Source of the DNA: Bacillus methanolicus | GTDB taxonomy: Bacteria; Bacillota; Bacilli; Bacillales; Cytobacillaceae | DNA: 64,000 nucleotides | NCBI RefSeq assembly: GCF_028888695.1 | Contig: NZ_PNFF01000002.1 | Span: 481,001-545,000 of the forward strand | Direction: 5' to 3' | In this document: positions 27,454 to 38,241 of the stretch, piece after piece | Layout: the number at the start of each line of letters is the position of its first letter | Position numbering within the stretch: position 1 is the first letter of the stretch | Position numbers and translations under genes: made by a program | Notes under the pieces: model-generated | The model's input: only the letters and a program-made list of their open reading frames with translations | Database searches by the model: none | What the model was told of the DNA's origin: nothing

Positions 27454-27706
27454 TTAATAGACTTCATAATGTAACAAAGATGTATAAGTACTGACATTTT
27501 GTTGCGAAATTATGACATGTGCTCATATGGTGGAATTTGGAATTTTTTCTGGAAGAAATGGCGGTGTTTGATTAGGAAAGCTTTGATATTATTGGGTTAT
27601 AAAGTTTTTGGGAGGGGAATTTTTAAAAAAATAATTGTACTTTGCTAATAGTAAAATTACATTATTATTAAAGAAAAAAGGGAGCATTTAATCCTATGCT
27701 CCCAGA

Positions 27707-27779
27707 TGGCTCGGGACGGAATCGAACCGCCGACACAAGGATTTTCAGTCCTTTGCTCTACCGACTGAGCTACCGAGCC
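27707..27779 (-). tRNA. tRNA-Phe (GAA)
   Basis: The 73-nt cloverleaf has acceptor GGCTCGG/CCGAGCC, anticodon GAA in CTGAAAATC and T-loop GGTTCGATTCC. CCA is not encoded. It is last in the Lys-Glu-Asp-Phe cluster, which matches B. subtilis trnY in gene order. Confidence 0.97.
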
Positions 27780-27795
27780 AAATTTATGTATAAAA

Positions 27796-27871
27796 TGGCG
27801 GTCCCGACGGGAATCGAACCCGCGATCTCCTGCGTGACAGGCAGGCATGTTAACCGCTACACTACGGGACC
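27796..27871 (-). tRNA. tRNA-Asp (GTC)
   Basis: It has acceptor GGTCCCG/CGGGACC, anticodon GTC in CTGTCACG and encoded CCA (27796-27798). Confidence 0.97.
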
Positions 27872-27946
27872 TAGATATATGTAGGATTGATGATGAGCAA
27901 GGAAACCGTCCTCGCCAGCTTCTTACCCATCACCAATATATGCCGA

Positions 27947-28018
27947 TGACCCGTACGGGATTCGAACCCGTGTTACCGCCGTGAAAGGGCGGTGTCTTAA
28001 CCACTTGACCAACGGGCC
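27947..28018 (-). tRNA. tRNA-Glu (TTC)
   Basis: It has acceptor GGCCCGT/ACGGGTC, anticodon TTC in CTTTCAC and T-loop GGTTCGAATCC. CCA is not encoded. Confidence 0.97.
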
Positions 28019-28027
28019 ATCATAAGA

Positions 28028-28103
28028 TGGTGAGCCATGGAGGACTCGAACCTCCGACCCTCTGATTAAAAGTCAGATGCTCTACCGTCTGAGCTAATGG
28101 CTC
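28028..28103 (-). tRNA. tRNA-Lys (TTT)
   Basis: It has acceptor GAGCCAT/ATGGCTC, anticodon TTT in CTTTTAATC and encoded CCA. It is first in the cluster. A copy of its 5' 26 bases lies 150 bp upstream. Confidence 0.97.
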
Positions 28104-28254
28104 TTGTTTTTATTACACTCCAAGTTTTTCTTCGATGTTATTTCTAAGAAGTAAATTCATCATTTTGTTCAACGACGTCCCGATCTCGGTATGTTTATTC
28201 AAGCAGCAGCTCGATCGGTACGCTGAAGCTTTTTCTTCGAAGCTTACTCGGACG

Positions 28255-28288
28255 TGCTCTACCGACTGAGCTAATGGCTCTTGTTTTT
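28255..28288 (-). pseudogene. Truncated tRNA-Lys 5' segment
   Basis: The segment carries the first 26 bases of tRNA-Lys with one mismatch, plus eight bases of 5' flank (AAAAACAA) shared with the real gene. The anticodon and 3' half are missing. The sequence between the copies (28104-28254) shows no gene; it may be an insertion between duplicated tRNA segments. Confidence 0.8.
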
Positions 28289-28411
28289 AACGTTTTTGAC
28301 GACGTTTCTAATATTAGCATATTAATTCATAAATAAGCAATGCTTTTTTAAAAAATTTTTTAATTTGAATTGTTGGTCTTAAGAACATAGATAAACGAAG
28401 CGACAGAAGCT

Positions 28412-28601
28412 GACCTCATAAAATTAACGAAGGCTCATAAATTAGAATGATGGCTCATATATCGGAATGAGAGCTCATATATCGAAACGACGGCTCATTT
28501 TTCGAAACGAAGACTCATATTTTCATATAAAGGCTCATATATCGAAATAAAAGCTCATAAAATCAAACAAAGGCTCATTTTTCAAAATAAAAGCTCATAA
28601 C
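28412..28601. repeat. 20-bp periodic repeat array
   Basis: There are nine full units at exact 20-bp spacing starting at 28412, 28432, 28452 and so on to 28572, with a partial tenth at 28592. The consensus is GGCTCATATATCGAAACGAA. The first seven bases are nearly fixed and the rest vary. The last partial unit supplies the final codons (Y-E-L-L-F-stop) of the adjacent gene on the minus strand. Confidence 0.9.
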
Positions 28602-29403
28602 CTTCCCGTGAACATGATCCGGAGCGGGTTAGGCCTTCTTTAACAATTTCAAAATACTCCTCATCCAACATTTTGTTGCAAATCCCCCAATAATAACCGG
28701 AGACGTTTTTGATCCTTGTCTTTTTGAGTTTAATATTCCGTACCAATTGCTTGAACGCTTTTACAGCCAATTCAAGCTTGTCCTTTTCTGTGTAATAAGA
28801 AAGGCATCGAGTGCTTACATGAACCACTTTGTAAAATTCCTCGATCGTCCAAGCATCATCGTAAAAGCACTTCACAAGGTTCGTAAATGCAGAAGGAATT
28901 TTATTACTGGCGAATGAAGAATTTAACGCCATTGTACGTATATTTTTTAGATTGATAGTTTTATTCTTTGATGGATTCTTATTTGGTGCTTCAATTGATC
29001 CTGCTTCTGGTGCTTCATTTAAAATAAGTTCCGCTTCTTGCTTCGTTTGATATTTTTGAAAGACATAAACACTGTGACCTTGTCTGCCGTTTTGAGAATG
29101 AGTATGGATTACGTGAATTAAGCCAAACTTTTTCGCTTTTCTTAACATACGTTCAAAAGTGGAGCGGCTAATGCCGCCCATTTCAGAATGCTGATGGGTT
29201 GCAGATACAATCGTTTGAATTTTTGCGTTGCAAATCCCTGGAATCTTTGCAGAAAAGCGGACAAGCCTCTTTAGTGCGATCGTTTCACTTTTCGTAAACT
29301 GATCCTTCAAATCTGTCATCCACTGCTCAAAGTGATTGTTGAAATCCTTTAAATCACGAAACTGCGATAGTTCTTTAAAATCTTCAATTCTCCCCGACCG
29401 CAT
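28582..29403 (-). CDS. Winged-helix/HTH replication-initiator-like protein
   Basis: This 273-residue soluble protein has an N-terminal helical segment (MRSGRIEDFKELSQFRDLKD), then a winged-helix region with the helix-turn-helix ISRSTFERMLRKAKKFGLI (about 98-116), a poorly conserved linker and a basic C-terminal helical domain. It resembles helix-turn-helix proteins common in Bacillus that are distantly like plasmid replication initiators. No function is established. It lies between purA and the tRNAs. Its 3' end runs into the 20-bp repeat array. Confidence 0.6.
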   Translation of the reverse strand: MRSGRIEDFKELSQFRDLKDFNNHFEQWMTDLKDQFTKSETIALKRLVRFSAKIPGICNAKIQTIVSATHQHSEMGGISRSTFERMLRKAKKFGLIHVIHTHSQNGRQGHSVYVFQKYQTKQEAELILNEAPEAGSIEAPNKNPSKNKTINLKNIRTMALNSSFASNKIPSAFTNLVKCFYDDAWTIEEFYKVVHVSTRCLSYYTEKDKLELAVKAFKQLVRNIKLKKTRIKNVSGYYWGICNKMLDEEYFEIVKEGLTRSGSCSREGYELLF

Positions 29404-29560
29404 AAAAAATGCCCTTTCTTTTTTGGGGCATACTTTTACAAATTTATCAGATTTTTAATCAACACTTGTATTGCTGCCCCAACTTCTTTCCACTCGTTAT
29501 ATATAAAGAAAGAAGACAAAAGGACATGGCGATGGCTAGAAAATTTCGAAATTGGGAAGT

Positions 29561-29596
29561 ACAAAAAAGAAGCCCCTCCTAAAGAAGAGCTTCTTA
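29561..29596 (-). terminator. purA terminator
   Basis: AAGAAGC and GCTTCTT form the stem with a CCCTCC-containing loop. On the minus strand TTTTTTG follows. It is placed 14 bases past the purA stop. Confidence 0.85.
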
Positions 29597-29609
29597 ACTA
29601 AGCAAACCA

Positions 29610-30941
<1,332 letters not shown>

Positions 30942-30961
30942 TCACGTATTAGACATATTAA

Positions 30962-31037
30962 GTTTATCAGCAATACAGAATGAAAGTCAACAAAACCCGA
31001 ACAATTTATTATAAAATATTAAAATATGTTCGTAAAC
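30962..31037 (-). promoter_or_regulatory. purA promoter with paired PurBoxes
   Basis: CGAAC motifs lie in opposite orientation at 30998-31002 (AAACCCGAACAATT) and 31028-31032 (TTTACGAACATAT on the minus strand). This is the inverted PurBox pair bound by PurR, whose binding is relieved by PRPP. A -35 TTGACT (30985-30990) and a GATAAA-like -10 near 30963 follow at 16-17 bases, so the boxes lie just upstream of the promoter. The rest of 30903-31227 holds an array of about 21-bp repeats and the dnaC terminator. Confidence 0.75.
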
Positions 31038-31080
31038 TATTACAATTGTAAAATATTTATTCAAAACAAAGATGCTTACT

Positions 31081-31198
31081 CCCCATCAGCTGGTATTTAC
31101 TCTCGTTCATTAGGAGTTTACTCTCGTTCAGCAACTGGTTACTCTCATTCATAAGGAGTTTACTCCCGTCCGACAGATGTTTACCCTCATTCAATATA
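31081..31198. repeat. 20-22-bp repeat array (TTTACTCTCGTTCA units)
   Basis: About five units share TTTACTCTCGTTCA followed by a variable tail of 7-8 bases. It lies directly between the dnaC terminator and the purA control region. Confidence 0.8.
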
Positions 31199-31230
31199 AA
31201 AGGCCGGCCAATTTTTAGGCCAGCCTTTTA
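31197..31230 (-). terminator. dnaC terminator
   Basis: AAAGGC.GGCC and GGCC.GCCTTT form a GC-rich stem, followed on the minus strand by TTTTATAT. Confidence 0.85.
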
Positions 31231-32592
31231 TGCTCCAGGCGGAATCGATGATTCATCAAAACGCCGCTCTAAATTTACGAACTTATTATACTCTTTGACA
31301 AATGCAAGTTCGACTGTGCCGACAGGGCCGTTACGCTGTTTGGCGATGATAATTTCGATAATGTCTTTATTCTCTGTTTCCTTATTATAATAGTCATCAC
31401 GGTATAAGAAAGCGACAATATCCGCATCCTGCTCAATACTTCCTGATTCCCGGATATCTGACATCATCGGACGCTTGTCTTGCCGTTGTTCCACCCCGCG
31501 GGAAAGCTGGGAAAGTGCGATAACCGGAACTTCTAATTCTCGCGCTAATCCTTTCAGAGAACGAGATATTTCGGAAACTTCCTGCTGGCGGTTTTCGCTT
31601 GGGCGGCCGCTCCCTTGAATAAGCTGCAGATAGTCGATGACGACCATTCCTAAACCGTGCTCTTGCTTTAAGCGTCTGCATTTCGAACGAATTTCGCTTA
31701 TCCTTATCCCGGGTGTATCATCAATAAAAATTCCGGTATTCGACAAACTGCCCATGGCCATCGTTAATTTGCCCCAGTCTTCATCTGTCAGAGTACCGGT
31801 CCGAAGCCTCTGGGAGTTAATGTTTCCTTCCGCACACAACATACGCATGACAAGCTGTTCTGCGCCCATCTCCAAACTGAAAATCGCAACATTTTCTCCT
31901 GTTTTCGTAGCGACATTCTGGGCAATATTCAGAGCGAATGCCGTTTTCCCTACTGATGGACGGGCTGCAACAATAATTAAATCATTGCGCTGAAAGCCGG
32001 CTGTCATTTTATCAAGCTCCCGGAACCCTGTTTCCAGTCCGGTAATATCTCCTTTACGATTATGAAGCATTTCAATTTTATCGTATGTCCGGACTAAAAC
32101 ATCTTTGATATTATGAAATGTACCGGCATTTTTCCGTTGAGATACTTCAAGAATGCTTTTTTCCGCTTCTTCTAATACTGTATCAACTTCATCTTCGCGT
32201 GTATATCCGTCCTGGGCAATCGCCGTCGCTGTCCGGATCAAGCGGCGCAATAAAGACTTTTCTTCAACAATTCTTGCGTAATATTCAATATTCGCTGCTG
32301 TCGGAACCGATCCGGCCAATTCACTTAAGTAGCTGACACCGCCTGTATCTTCTAAAATTTTTGCTGCGGCAAGCTCTTCAGTTACGGTAATTAAGTCGAC
32401 CGCTTTTCCTTGGTCATGCAGCTTCAGCATGACATTAAAAATTTTTTGATGAGAAACCCGGTAAAAATCTTCAGGAATTAAGATTTCTGAAGCAACCGTT
32501 AACGAGGACGGTTCCAGGAAAATGGCCCCGAGGACTGCCTGTTCCGCTTCTATGTTTTGAGGCGGCAGCCGATCGGCAAATAAATCATTCAT
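31228..32592 (-). CDS. dnaC: Replicative DNA helicase
   Basis: This 454-residue DnaB-family helicase (named DnaC in B. subtilis) has an N-terminal helical domain (about 12-115), a RecA-like motor with Walker A ARPSVGKTA, Walker B VVIDYLQL, and the SQLSRGVEQR segment. It unwinds DNA at the fork as a hexamer and is loaded by DnaI with DnaB and DnaD. GGGAGG is upstream of the ATG. It follows rplI on the same strand, separated by a terminator. Confidence 0.98.
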   Translation of the reverse strand: MNDLFADRLPPQNIEAEQAVLGAIFLEPSSLTVASEILIPEDFYRVSHQKIFNVMLKLHDQGKAVDLITVTEELAAAKILEDTGGVSYLSELAGSVPTAANIEYYARIVEEKSLLRRLIRTATAIAQDGYTREDEVDTVLEEAEKSILEVSQRKNAGTFHNIKDVLVRTYDKIEMLHNRKGDITGLETGFRELDKMTAGFQRNDLIIVAARPSVGKTAFALNIAQNVATKTGENVAIFSLEMGAEQLVMRMLCAEGNINSQRLRTGTLTDEDWGKLTMAMGSLSNTGIFIDDTPGIRISEIRSKCRRLKQEHGLGMVVIDYLQLIQGSGRPSENRQQEVSEISRSLKGLARELEVPVIALSQLSRGVEQRQDKRPMMSDIRESGSIEQDADIVAFLYRDDYYNKETENKDIIEIIIAKQRNGPVGTVELAFVKEYNKFVNLERRFDESSIPPGA

Positions 32593-32679
32593 CTAATCAA
32601 ACCTCCCTTATGAAGAGGAACAAAATAAAAGTATATAGAAACAGAAATAATAGTTTCATAGATCGTATTTAAAGACTAG

Positions 32680-32715
32680 AAAAAATGTGATCAGTAGAAC
32701 CGATCACATTTTTCT
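32680..32715. terminator. rplI terminator
   Basis: AAAAATGTGATC and GATCACATTTTT form a perfect stem around CAGTAGAACC. It is symmetric, so it may work both ways. It is 41 bases past rplI. Confidence 0.9.
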
Positions 32716-32755
32716 TCTATTTTATCATGTTTGTTCAGGAAAAGAACTTCCAAAA

Positions 32756-33205
32756 TTAGTTTGCTTCTTTTACATGCACATTCAATGTTGCAGTAACTTC
32801 CGAGTGCAGTTTGACAGGAACTTTTGTATATCCTAATGAACGAATGGCATCTTCAAGTTCAATTTTGCGTTTGTCGATTTTAATGTTATGTTTCTTTTGA
32901 AGTTCGTCAGCAATTTGTTTGCTCGTAATGGAACCAAAAAGGCGGCCCCCTTCACCAGCTTTTGCCGACAGTTCAACCGTTAGTTTCTCCAGTTGCTCTT
33001 TTAATTGTTTCGCCTGGGCGAGTTCCTGTTCTGCCATTTTCTCCTCTTTTTTCTTTTGGGCATTTAATTTGCTTAAATTTTCCTTGTTCGCTTCGACTGC
33101 AAGACCCTGCTTTATGAGAAAGTTAGTGGCGTATCCGTCCGCAACATTTTTGACTTCGCCTTTTTTTCCTTTTCCTTTTACATCTTTAAGAAAAATGACT
33201 TTCAT
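32756..33205 (-). CDS. rplI: Ribosomal protein bL9
   Basis: This 149-residue protein has the typical N-terminal 23S-binding domain [18 protein letters not shown] with YATNFLI, a long connecting helix (about 41-75) and a C-terminal domain with [13 protein letters not shown]. Length and sequence match bL9 of bacilli. It overlaps gdpP by 4 bases (ATGA), so translation is coupled. Confidence 0.98.
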   Translation of the reverse strand: MKVIFLKDVKGKGKKGEVKNVADGYATNFLIKQGLAVEANKENLSKLNAQKKKEEKMAEQELAQAKQLKEQLEKLTVELSAKAGEGGRLFGSITSKQIADELQKKHNIKIDKRKIELEDAIRSLGYTKVPVKLHSEVTATLNVHVKEAN

Positions 33206-35175
33206 TCCTTTTTTCCCCCTTCAACATATTCTTCGATAACAGCCTTTAACTGTTCCTCCGCTTCAGCAACTGTTATATCAGCTAATTGAGTTGCTGCATT
33301 TGTTAAATGGCCTCCGCCATCCAGGTTCTCCATAATCACCTGGACATTGACATCACCAAGAGATCTCGCACTAATTGCGACCGTATTCTCTGAACGTCTG
33401 GCGATGACAAACGAAGCGAGGACCCCTTCCATCGTCAACAACGTATCAGCAGCTTGGGCAATCACGACTTGATCGTAAATTTCGTCTTCTTTCCCTTTTA
33501 CAATCGCAATGCCTTCGCGGTAAAAGTGGACGGTTTCAATCAGCTTAGCCCGCCGGATATACGTATCCACATCTTCTTTTAAAAACTTTTGGACTAAAAC
33601 CGTATCAGCGCCTTTTCCTCGCAAATAGGAAGCAGCATCAAATGTACGGGAACCCGTTCTTAATGTAAAGCTCTTTGTATCGACAATAATTCCTGCGAGC
33701 AGGGCTGTTGCTTCAAGCATTTGAATTTTTCCCCGTTTCGGCTGATATTCCAAAAGCTCGGTAACAAGTTCTGATGTCGATGACGCATATGGTTCCATGT
33801 ATACGAGCAGCGGATTCTTGACGAAATCTTCACCGCGGCGGTGATGGTCAATGACAACCACATTCTCTATTTTATTTAACAGCTTCTCTTCAACAACAAG
33901 TGAAGGCTTATGGGTATCGACAATAACCAGTAATGTATCATCTGTGGCGATTTCCAGCGCCTCTTCCGGACTAATAAATCTTGAAAACAGGTCCTCATTT
34001 TGCTCGATCTCTTTCATCAAGCGCTTTACACCTGTATCGATTTCCTGGAAATTTACGACGATATATCCTTCCCGCTCGTTCATCTGCGCGACTTTTTGAA
34101 TGCCGATGGCTGAACCGATGGCATCCATATCAGGATTTTTATGGCCCATAATAATGACTTTATCACTTTCTGTAATTAATTCTTTTAATGCATGAGAGAT
34201 CACGCGGGCCCTGACTCTTGTCCGTTTTTCCACCGGATTTGTTTTTCCACCGTAAAATTTCACTTTTCCATTCGTCTGCTTAATGGCTACCTGATCTCCG
34301 CCCCGGCCAAGGGCCAGATCTAAACTTGACTGAGCAAGAGAGCCAAGCTCAGGCAAAGATGAAACACCAGTTCCAACTCCAATACTTAATGTAAGAGGAA
34401 CATTTTGCTTTGAAGTTGCTTCGCGAACTTCATCTAAAATACCAAATTTCTCTTTTTCAAGTGAATGAAGAATATGTTCATTGAAAACAGCAATAAACCT
34501 TTCCGAAGATACCCTCTTTAAAAAGACTCCGTTGTCATTGGCCCATTTATTCAATAAAGACGTAACAATGTTGTTTAAGTTGCTTCGTGTTTGGTCGTCC
34601 ATTCCCTGCGTCATTTCATCATAATTATCTAAAAAAATGATGGCTATAACTGTACGCTCATTCTGGTACATTTTCTCAATTTCAGTTTGTTCGGTCACAT
34701 CAAAAAAGTAAAGAAGGCGTTCTTTCCTCTTATGGATGACTCGAAATTTCCGCTCATGTAGAGTCACAATTTCGGTTTCAACTTCCTGTTTAATCAGAGG
34801 AATGAGCGAATCGGCAACATCATAGAGGGATCTTCCTACGAGCGTATCTTCTTGAAAACATGAAGCCAAAAAAGGATTTGTCCACTCGATTGTATAGTCA
34901 TCATTTATCAGCATAATGCCAATCGGCATTTCCATTAAAGCTTCTTCACCGACTCTTTTGACCCGGTAAGATAGCGTTGTTATATATTCTTCCGTTTTCT
35001 TTCGCTGTTTTTGTTCAAGCCAGAATACAAAATAAAAAGAAAACGAAGCAAGAAGAAATCCAGCCAGGCTGAATAACAAGTTATAATAAGCTAATACACC
35101 CAGTTGCACCACTGTTACGCCCATAAGTCCGTATAGTGGATAACGTATGGACTTTTTTTCTCGATACGAAGGCAT
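33202..35175 (-). CDS. gdpP: Cyclic-di-AMP phosphodiesterase GdpP
   Basis: This 657-residue membrane protein has two N-terminal TM helices (about 13-52), a PAS domain (about 80-150), a degenerate GGDEF domain (about 170-300) and a DHH-DHHA1 phosphodiesterase. The DHH part shows [22 protein letters not shown] and VIDHHRRG; the DHHA1 end has [10 protein letters not shown]. It hydrolyses c-di-AMP to pApA and so affects potassium handling, wall integrity and beta-lactam tolerance. It is in an operon with yybS and rplI. Confidence 0.97.
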   Translation of the reverse strand: MPSYREKKSIRYPLYGLMGVTVVQLGVLAYYNLLFSLAGFLLASFSFYFVFWLEQKQRKKTEEYITTLSYRVKRVGEEALMEMPIGIMLINDDYTIEWTNPFLASCFQEDTLVGRSLYDVADSLIPLIKQEVETEIVTLHERKFRVIHKRKERLLYFFDVTEQTEIEKMYQNERTVIAIIFLDNYDEMTQGMDDQTRSNLNNIVTSLLNKWANDNGVFLKRVSSERFIAVFNEHILHSLEKEKFGILDEVREATSKQNVPLTLSIGVGTGVSSLPELGSLAQSSLDLALGRGGDQVAIKQTNGKVKFYGGKTNPVEKRTRVRARVISHALKELITESDKVIIMGHKNPDMDAIGSAIGIQKVAQMNEREGYIVVNFQEIDTGVKRLMKEIEQNEDLFSRFISPEEALEIATDDTLLVIVDTHKPSLVVEEKLLNKIENVVVIDHHRRGEDFVKNPLLVYMEPYASSTSELVTELLEYQPKRGKIQMLEATALLAGIIVDTKSFTLRTGSRTFDAASYLRGKGADTVLVQKFLKEDVDTYIRRAKLIETVHFYREGIAIVKGKEDEIYDQVVIAQAADTLLTMEGVLASFVIARRSENTVAISARSLGDVNVQVIMENLDGGGHLTNAATQLADITVAEAEEQLKAVIEEYVEGGKKE

Positions 35176-35206
35176 GTTTTCAGCTCCTATAACAGTAGTG
35201 TTTTTC

Positions 35207-36151
35207 TTATGATTGTTTTTTTAAGCGCTGCCTTAAATCAAAACCTAAATCAATTATACCTAATATTCGTACAACATAAAGGATTATTGGCATCAACAAT
35301 GATAAAATTGTCACTGTGACCGGAATCGCGGCAGAATAGCCTTTTATGGAACTGAAATAAAAGACAAAGGATAATCCCTGTACAATCATACATAACTGTA
35401 AAATAAACGATAAATTTAACAGGGCCGAAAACAAATAGCTGCCTTCTTCAGGATTGACCGCCATCGAAATGAGCAAAACGGCCAAATAATACCATAATAT
35501 ACTTTTTGGCAGAGTCAAATCCTTGAAAGCCTTCCACTTTCCAATTCTAACCCCGAACCTTTTTAAAATTGGAAGAGAAACAAGCTGAATCAATAATACA
35601 TTAATTAAAGAAACAACCACAAACAAACTTGGCATTAATGTTTCAATCATATCTACGCTTGATAAAAGCTGTTCGGCAGCCTTCTGTCCGGGATCTTTTC
35701 CAATGGATTCCAACATTTCCAGCGACATATCTACAGATTCCCGAAACATTTTCATCATTTCTTCAATAAAATTGAATTGAAAAAACGTAACTGCTACAAC
35801 GTATTGAATGATCAAATTAAGCAAAAAGACGAGGGATCCGGCTATAAAAACCGTTCCTCTGTTTTTCTGTTCTCTTATTAAATATCCCATAACCGCTCCG
35901 GTCAATCCATAAGCAAGAGTTAATGGAACAGCAAAAATGCTTCCTGCCACAAGCGAGATAACGACAGATGCGATCAGAAAAACAAAAGAAGTTTTCGTGT
36001 CGTTTTTCGCAAAAAATAAAATAAATGGAAGCGGCAAAAAGAAATTAATAACCATTCCTAATAAAGGAATATACATCGTTATTAACAATAAAACGGTATA
36101 TGCCGCTAATAAAACAGCTCCTTCAGTAAGCCTTTGAATATTTTTTTTCAT
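35207..36151 (-). CDS. yybS: YybS family membrane protein (DUF2232)
   Basis: This 314-residue polytopic protein has about eight hydrophobic segments, starting with EGAVLLAAYTVLLLITMYIP. It belongs to the DUF2232 family next to gdpP in bacilli. The fold resembles ECF-type substrate-binding membrane proteins, but no substrate is known. It is 31 bases upstream of gdpP and likely starts that operon. Confidence 0.93.
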   Translation of the reverse strand: MKKNIQRLTEGAVLLAAYTVLLLITMYIPLLGMVINFFLPLPFILFFAKNDTKTSFVFLIASVVISLVAGSIFAVPLTLAYGLTGAVMGYLIREQKNRGTVFIAGSLVFLLNLIIQYVVAVTFFQFNFIEEMMKMFRESVDMSLEMLESIGKDPGQKAAEQLLSSVDMIETLMPSLFVVVSLINVLLIQLVSLPILKRFGVRIGKWKAFKDLTLPKSILWYYLAVLLISMAVNPEEGSYLFSALLNLSFILQLCMIVQGLSFVFYFSSIKGYSAAIPVTVTILSLLMPIILYVVRILGIIDLGFDLRQRLKKQS

Positions 36152-36234
36152 AATTCACCTCTTAATCAGACACACCCTTGAAGTCTATTTTAGCTACAAT
36201 CAAAGCCGTGTTCAACTATGCAGAATTGATTCTT

Positions 36235-36430
36235 CATAAAGCGGTTCATAAATACGGAATTGGTTTATAACTATGAGCATGAGATCGGTTAATATATTCA
36301 AAAAGCGGTTGATAGTGGTTGATATTTTCGAAAAGTGGTCGATATATCATGGAAAGTGATCGTTATATCCAGAAAGTGAGTCGATATATTCGAAAACCGG
36401 TTCGCTATTAAAACTGGTTCATTAACAAGA
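36235..36430. repeat. 20-22-bp repeat array (GGTYGATATATTCGAAAAGT units)
   Basis: About eight irregular units share GGTTGATATnTTCGAAAAG with locus-specific drift; some are shortened to about 10 bp. It fills the yybS-upstream gap 36152-36481, which also holds a terminator. Confidence 0.75.
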
Positions 36431-36434
36431 AAAG

Positions 36435-36469
36435 ATAAAAAAGCAGCCCGCATTTTTGAATGGACTGCA
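36435..36469 (-). terminator. Terminator after small gene 36482
   Basis: GCAGCCC and GGACTGC form a 7-bp stem; TTTTTTAT follows on the minus strand. Confidence 0.65.
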
Positions 36470-36481
36470 ATTGATTAGGGA

Positions 36482-36724
36482 TTATATATATTCATAGAGG
36501 TTTTTTTCAATGAATTCAATGATTTGTTTGTGCAATGGTTCAGAAACGTCTTTTGATTTGAATTGTTTTTCCGCCAGACTCAAATATCGTTTCACTGTTT
36601 TATTTTTGGAGGCTTCTTTAAGTGTCAATTCACCGTTGAGGATTTCAATTGCAACCTTTTTAACTTCTGCATCATCTGTTAAGTAATAGAGTAAGCCGGC
36701 AATATAACTTGTCCGATCCAACAC
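36482..36724 (-). CDS. Hypothetical 80-residue helical protein
   Basis: This is a small acidic-basic mixed protein with no Cys, no signal and no membrane segment, predicted to be all helical (TSYIAGLLYYLTDDAEVKKV, then SLAEKQFKSKD). GTG 36722-36724 has GGTGGAG upstream. I do not recognise a family. It lies between rpsR and yybS with its own terminator and repeats downstream. Confidence 0.55.
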   Translation of the reverse strand: MLDRTSYIAGLLYYLTDDAEVKKVAIEILNGELTLKEASKNKTVKRYLSLAEKQFKSKDVSEPLHKQIIEFIEKNLYEYI

Positions 36725-36822
36725 ATCATCTCCACCTTTTCATATAGCTTATTAATAAATTCCATTCAGGTGGTCAAATATCCTCCTTATCCGGCAAAGT
36801 TTTACAAAAAGTTTCCTAGTAA

Positions 36823-36855
36823 TAAAAAAAGCAACAGGAATCAGACCTGCTGCTT
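36823..36855 (-). terminator. rpsF-ssb-rpsR operon terminator
   Basis: GCAaCAGG and CCTGcTGC form the stem, with TTTTTTTATT following on the minus strand. It is 11 bases past rpsR. Confidence 0.88.
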
Positions 36856-36865
36856 TGGTTCAAAA

Positions 36866-37126
<261 letters not shown>

Positions 37127-37154
37127 TCATGATAAAACGTTCATTATTTAGTCG

Positions 37155-37649
37155 TTAGAATGGAAGATCGTCATCTGATATGTCAATTTGCCCTTCGCCG
37201 GCAAATGGATCTTCATCTATACGTGTATAGTCTTGATTGTTGTTCTGGCGTTGATTCTGATTTCCAAACGGATTGTCTTGATCCCTTGGGCCGCCGTAAA
37301 AACCACTGTCGCCTCTGTCACCGGAAGCACTTCTAGGTTCAAGAAACTGAACACTTTCAGCTAAGACTTCTGTTACATAAACACGTCTTCCGTCTTGGGC
37401 TTCATAGCTGCGCGTTTGCAACCGTCCATCTACACCAGCAAGACTACCTTTTTTCAAATAGTTTGCTACATTTTCCGCTGCACGCCTCCAAACAACACAG
37501 TTAATGAAGTCTGCTTCCCGTTCACCTTGCTGATTCGTAAACGTACGATTTACAGCAAGAGTAAAGGTCGTAACCGGAACTCCATTTGGTGTGTAGCGCA
37601 GCTCGGGATCTCTTGTCAAACGTCCAACAAGAACGACACGATTCATCAT
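37155..37649 (-). CDS. ssb: Single-stranded DNA-binding protein
   Basis: This 164-residue protein has an N-terminal OB fold ([20 protein letters not shown] through FLEPRS, about 1-105), a Gly/Gln/Asn-rich linker and the conserved acidic tip DISDDDLPF that recruits partners. AAAGGAG precedes ATG 37649; an upstream TTG in frame is unlikely. It coats single-stranded DNA at forks. It lies between rpsF and rpsR as in other bacilli. Confidence 0.98.
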   Translation of the reverse strand: MMNRVVLVGRLTRDPELRYTPNGVPVTTFTLAVNRTFTNQQGEREADFINCVVWRRAAENVANYLKKGSLAGVDGRLQTRSYEAQDGRRVYVTEVLAESVQFLEPRSASGDRGDSGFYGGPRDQDNPFGNQNQRQNNNQDYTRIDEDPFAGEGQIDISDDDLPF

Positions 37650-37675
37650 CAGAATCAACTCCTTTCCCCAACAAA

Positions 37676-37691
37676 TGTTTCATGTGAAACA
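37676..37691. promoter_or_regulatory. Near-consensus parS site (rpsF-ssb gap)
   Basis: TGTTTCATGTGAAACA differs from the parS consensus at one central base (T for C). It is intergenic, so coding constraint does not explain the sequence. Spo0J binding is likely but weaker. Confidence 0.65.
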
Positions 37692-37724
37692 TTTTAAGAG
37701 TTGGGCATGTTATTTATTTAAAGC

Positions 37725-38012
37725 TTATTCTTCTTCTTTAACAACAATATGACGAATGATGTCTTCGTTGATTTTTGCTAAACGAGAGAATTCTTCAACC
37801 GCAGCCGGTTCAGATTTCACGTTAATGATGTGGTAAATTCCGTCGCGGAAATCATTGATTTCATAAGCAAGACGGCGTTTTCCCCATTCTTTTGATTCGA
37901 TAATTTCCGCACCATTTTCAGTTAAGATGTTGTCGAAACGCTCAACAAGCGCTTTTTTTGCTTCATCTTCAATGTTTGGGCGGATGATGTACATAATTTC
38001 GTACTTTCTCAT
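37725..38012 (-). CDS. rpsF: Ribosomal protein bS6
   Basis: This 95-residue protein starts [20 protein letters not shown] and contains [15 protein letters not shown], the same length as B. subtilis bS6. AGGAGGTG precedes ATG 38012; an in-frame upstream ATG is rejected because it overlaps this site. It forms the bS6-bS18 dimer in the 30S platform. First gene of the operon, with an autoregulatory hairpin in its leader. Confidence 0.98.
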   Translation of the reverse strand: MRKYEIMYIIRPNIEDEAKKALVERFDNILTENGAEIIESKEWGKRRLAYEINDFRDGIYHIINVKSEPAAVEEFSRLAKINEDIIRHIVVKEEE

Positions 38013-38030
38013 CACGTTCACCTCCTTTTG

Positions 38031-38057
38031 GTCTAAACGGCCCGAAAACGGGCAAGG
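38031..38057 (-). promoter_or_regulatory. S6:S18-binding leader hairpin
   Basis: The leader hairpin GCCCGTTTTCGGGC is followed by CCGTTTAGACC just before the rpsF ribosome site. This position and the CCG element fit the known S6:S18 mRNA motif by which the bS6-bS18 dimer represses its own operon. Confidence 0.55.
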
Positions 38058-38085
38058 AGCAATTATTCATTACTCACAAGATGAA

Positions 38086-38114
38086 ATTATAGCATAGTTT
38101 TTCTAGCTTTGCAA
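38086..38114 (-). promoter_or_regulatory. SigmaA promoter of rpsF-ssb-rpsR
   Basis: TTGCAA (38109-38114), 17 bases, and an extended TG-N-TATAAT (38086-38091) on the minus strand. Confidence 0.75.
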
Positions 38115-38131
38115 TTGAAGATCCTATTTGT

Positions 38132-38200
38132 CTTTTTTGTGGAAAAGAGGCGGAGCTACGCTGAAAAAGATAGAAATGGCAACTTATCTTTAGCATGATT
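38132..38200 (-). repeat. Dispersed repeat family, partial copy 3
   Basis: The inverse complement matches the right third of 40047-40234 (CTAAAGATAAGTT.CCATTTC to CCGCC.CTTTTCCACA). The left two thirds are absent. Confidence 0.75.
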
Positions 38201-38213
38201 AAAAAATCGCATA

Positions 38214-38241
38214 TAAAAAAAGCACCATGCAAGTGCTTTTT
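38214..38241 (-). terminator. Terminator of the glycosyltransferase gene
   Basis: AGCAC and GTGCT form a short stem flanked by T and A runs, overlapping the stop codon. Confidence 0.55.

Noticed and set aside
27657..27884. ORFs across the tRNA-Phe and tRNA-Asp genes
   Set aside because: Both strands are occupied by clear cloverleaf tRNA genes; the ORFs are accidental.
28412..28601. Repeat array that could look like CRISPR
   Set aside because: Units are 20 bp with no separate unique spacers of 30 bp or more, and no cas genes are near.
29525..29580. Tiny plus-strand ORF MAMARKFRNWEVQKRSPS near the purA terminator
   Set aside because: Only 18 codons, overlaps the terminator stem and has no known family; insufficient support.
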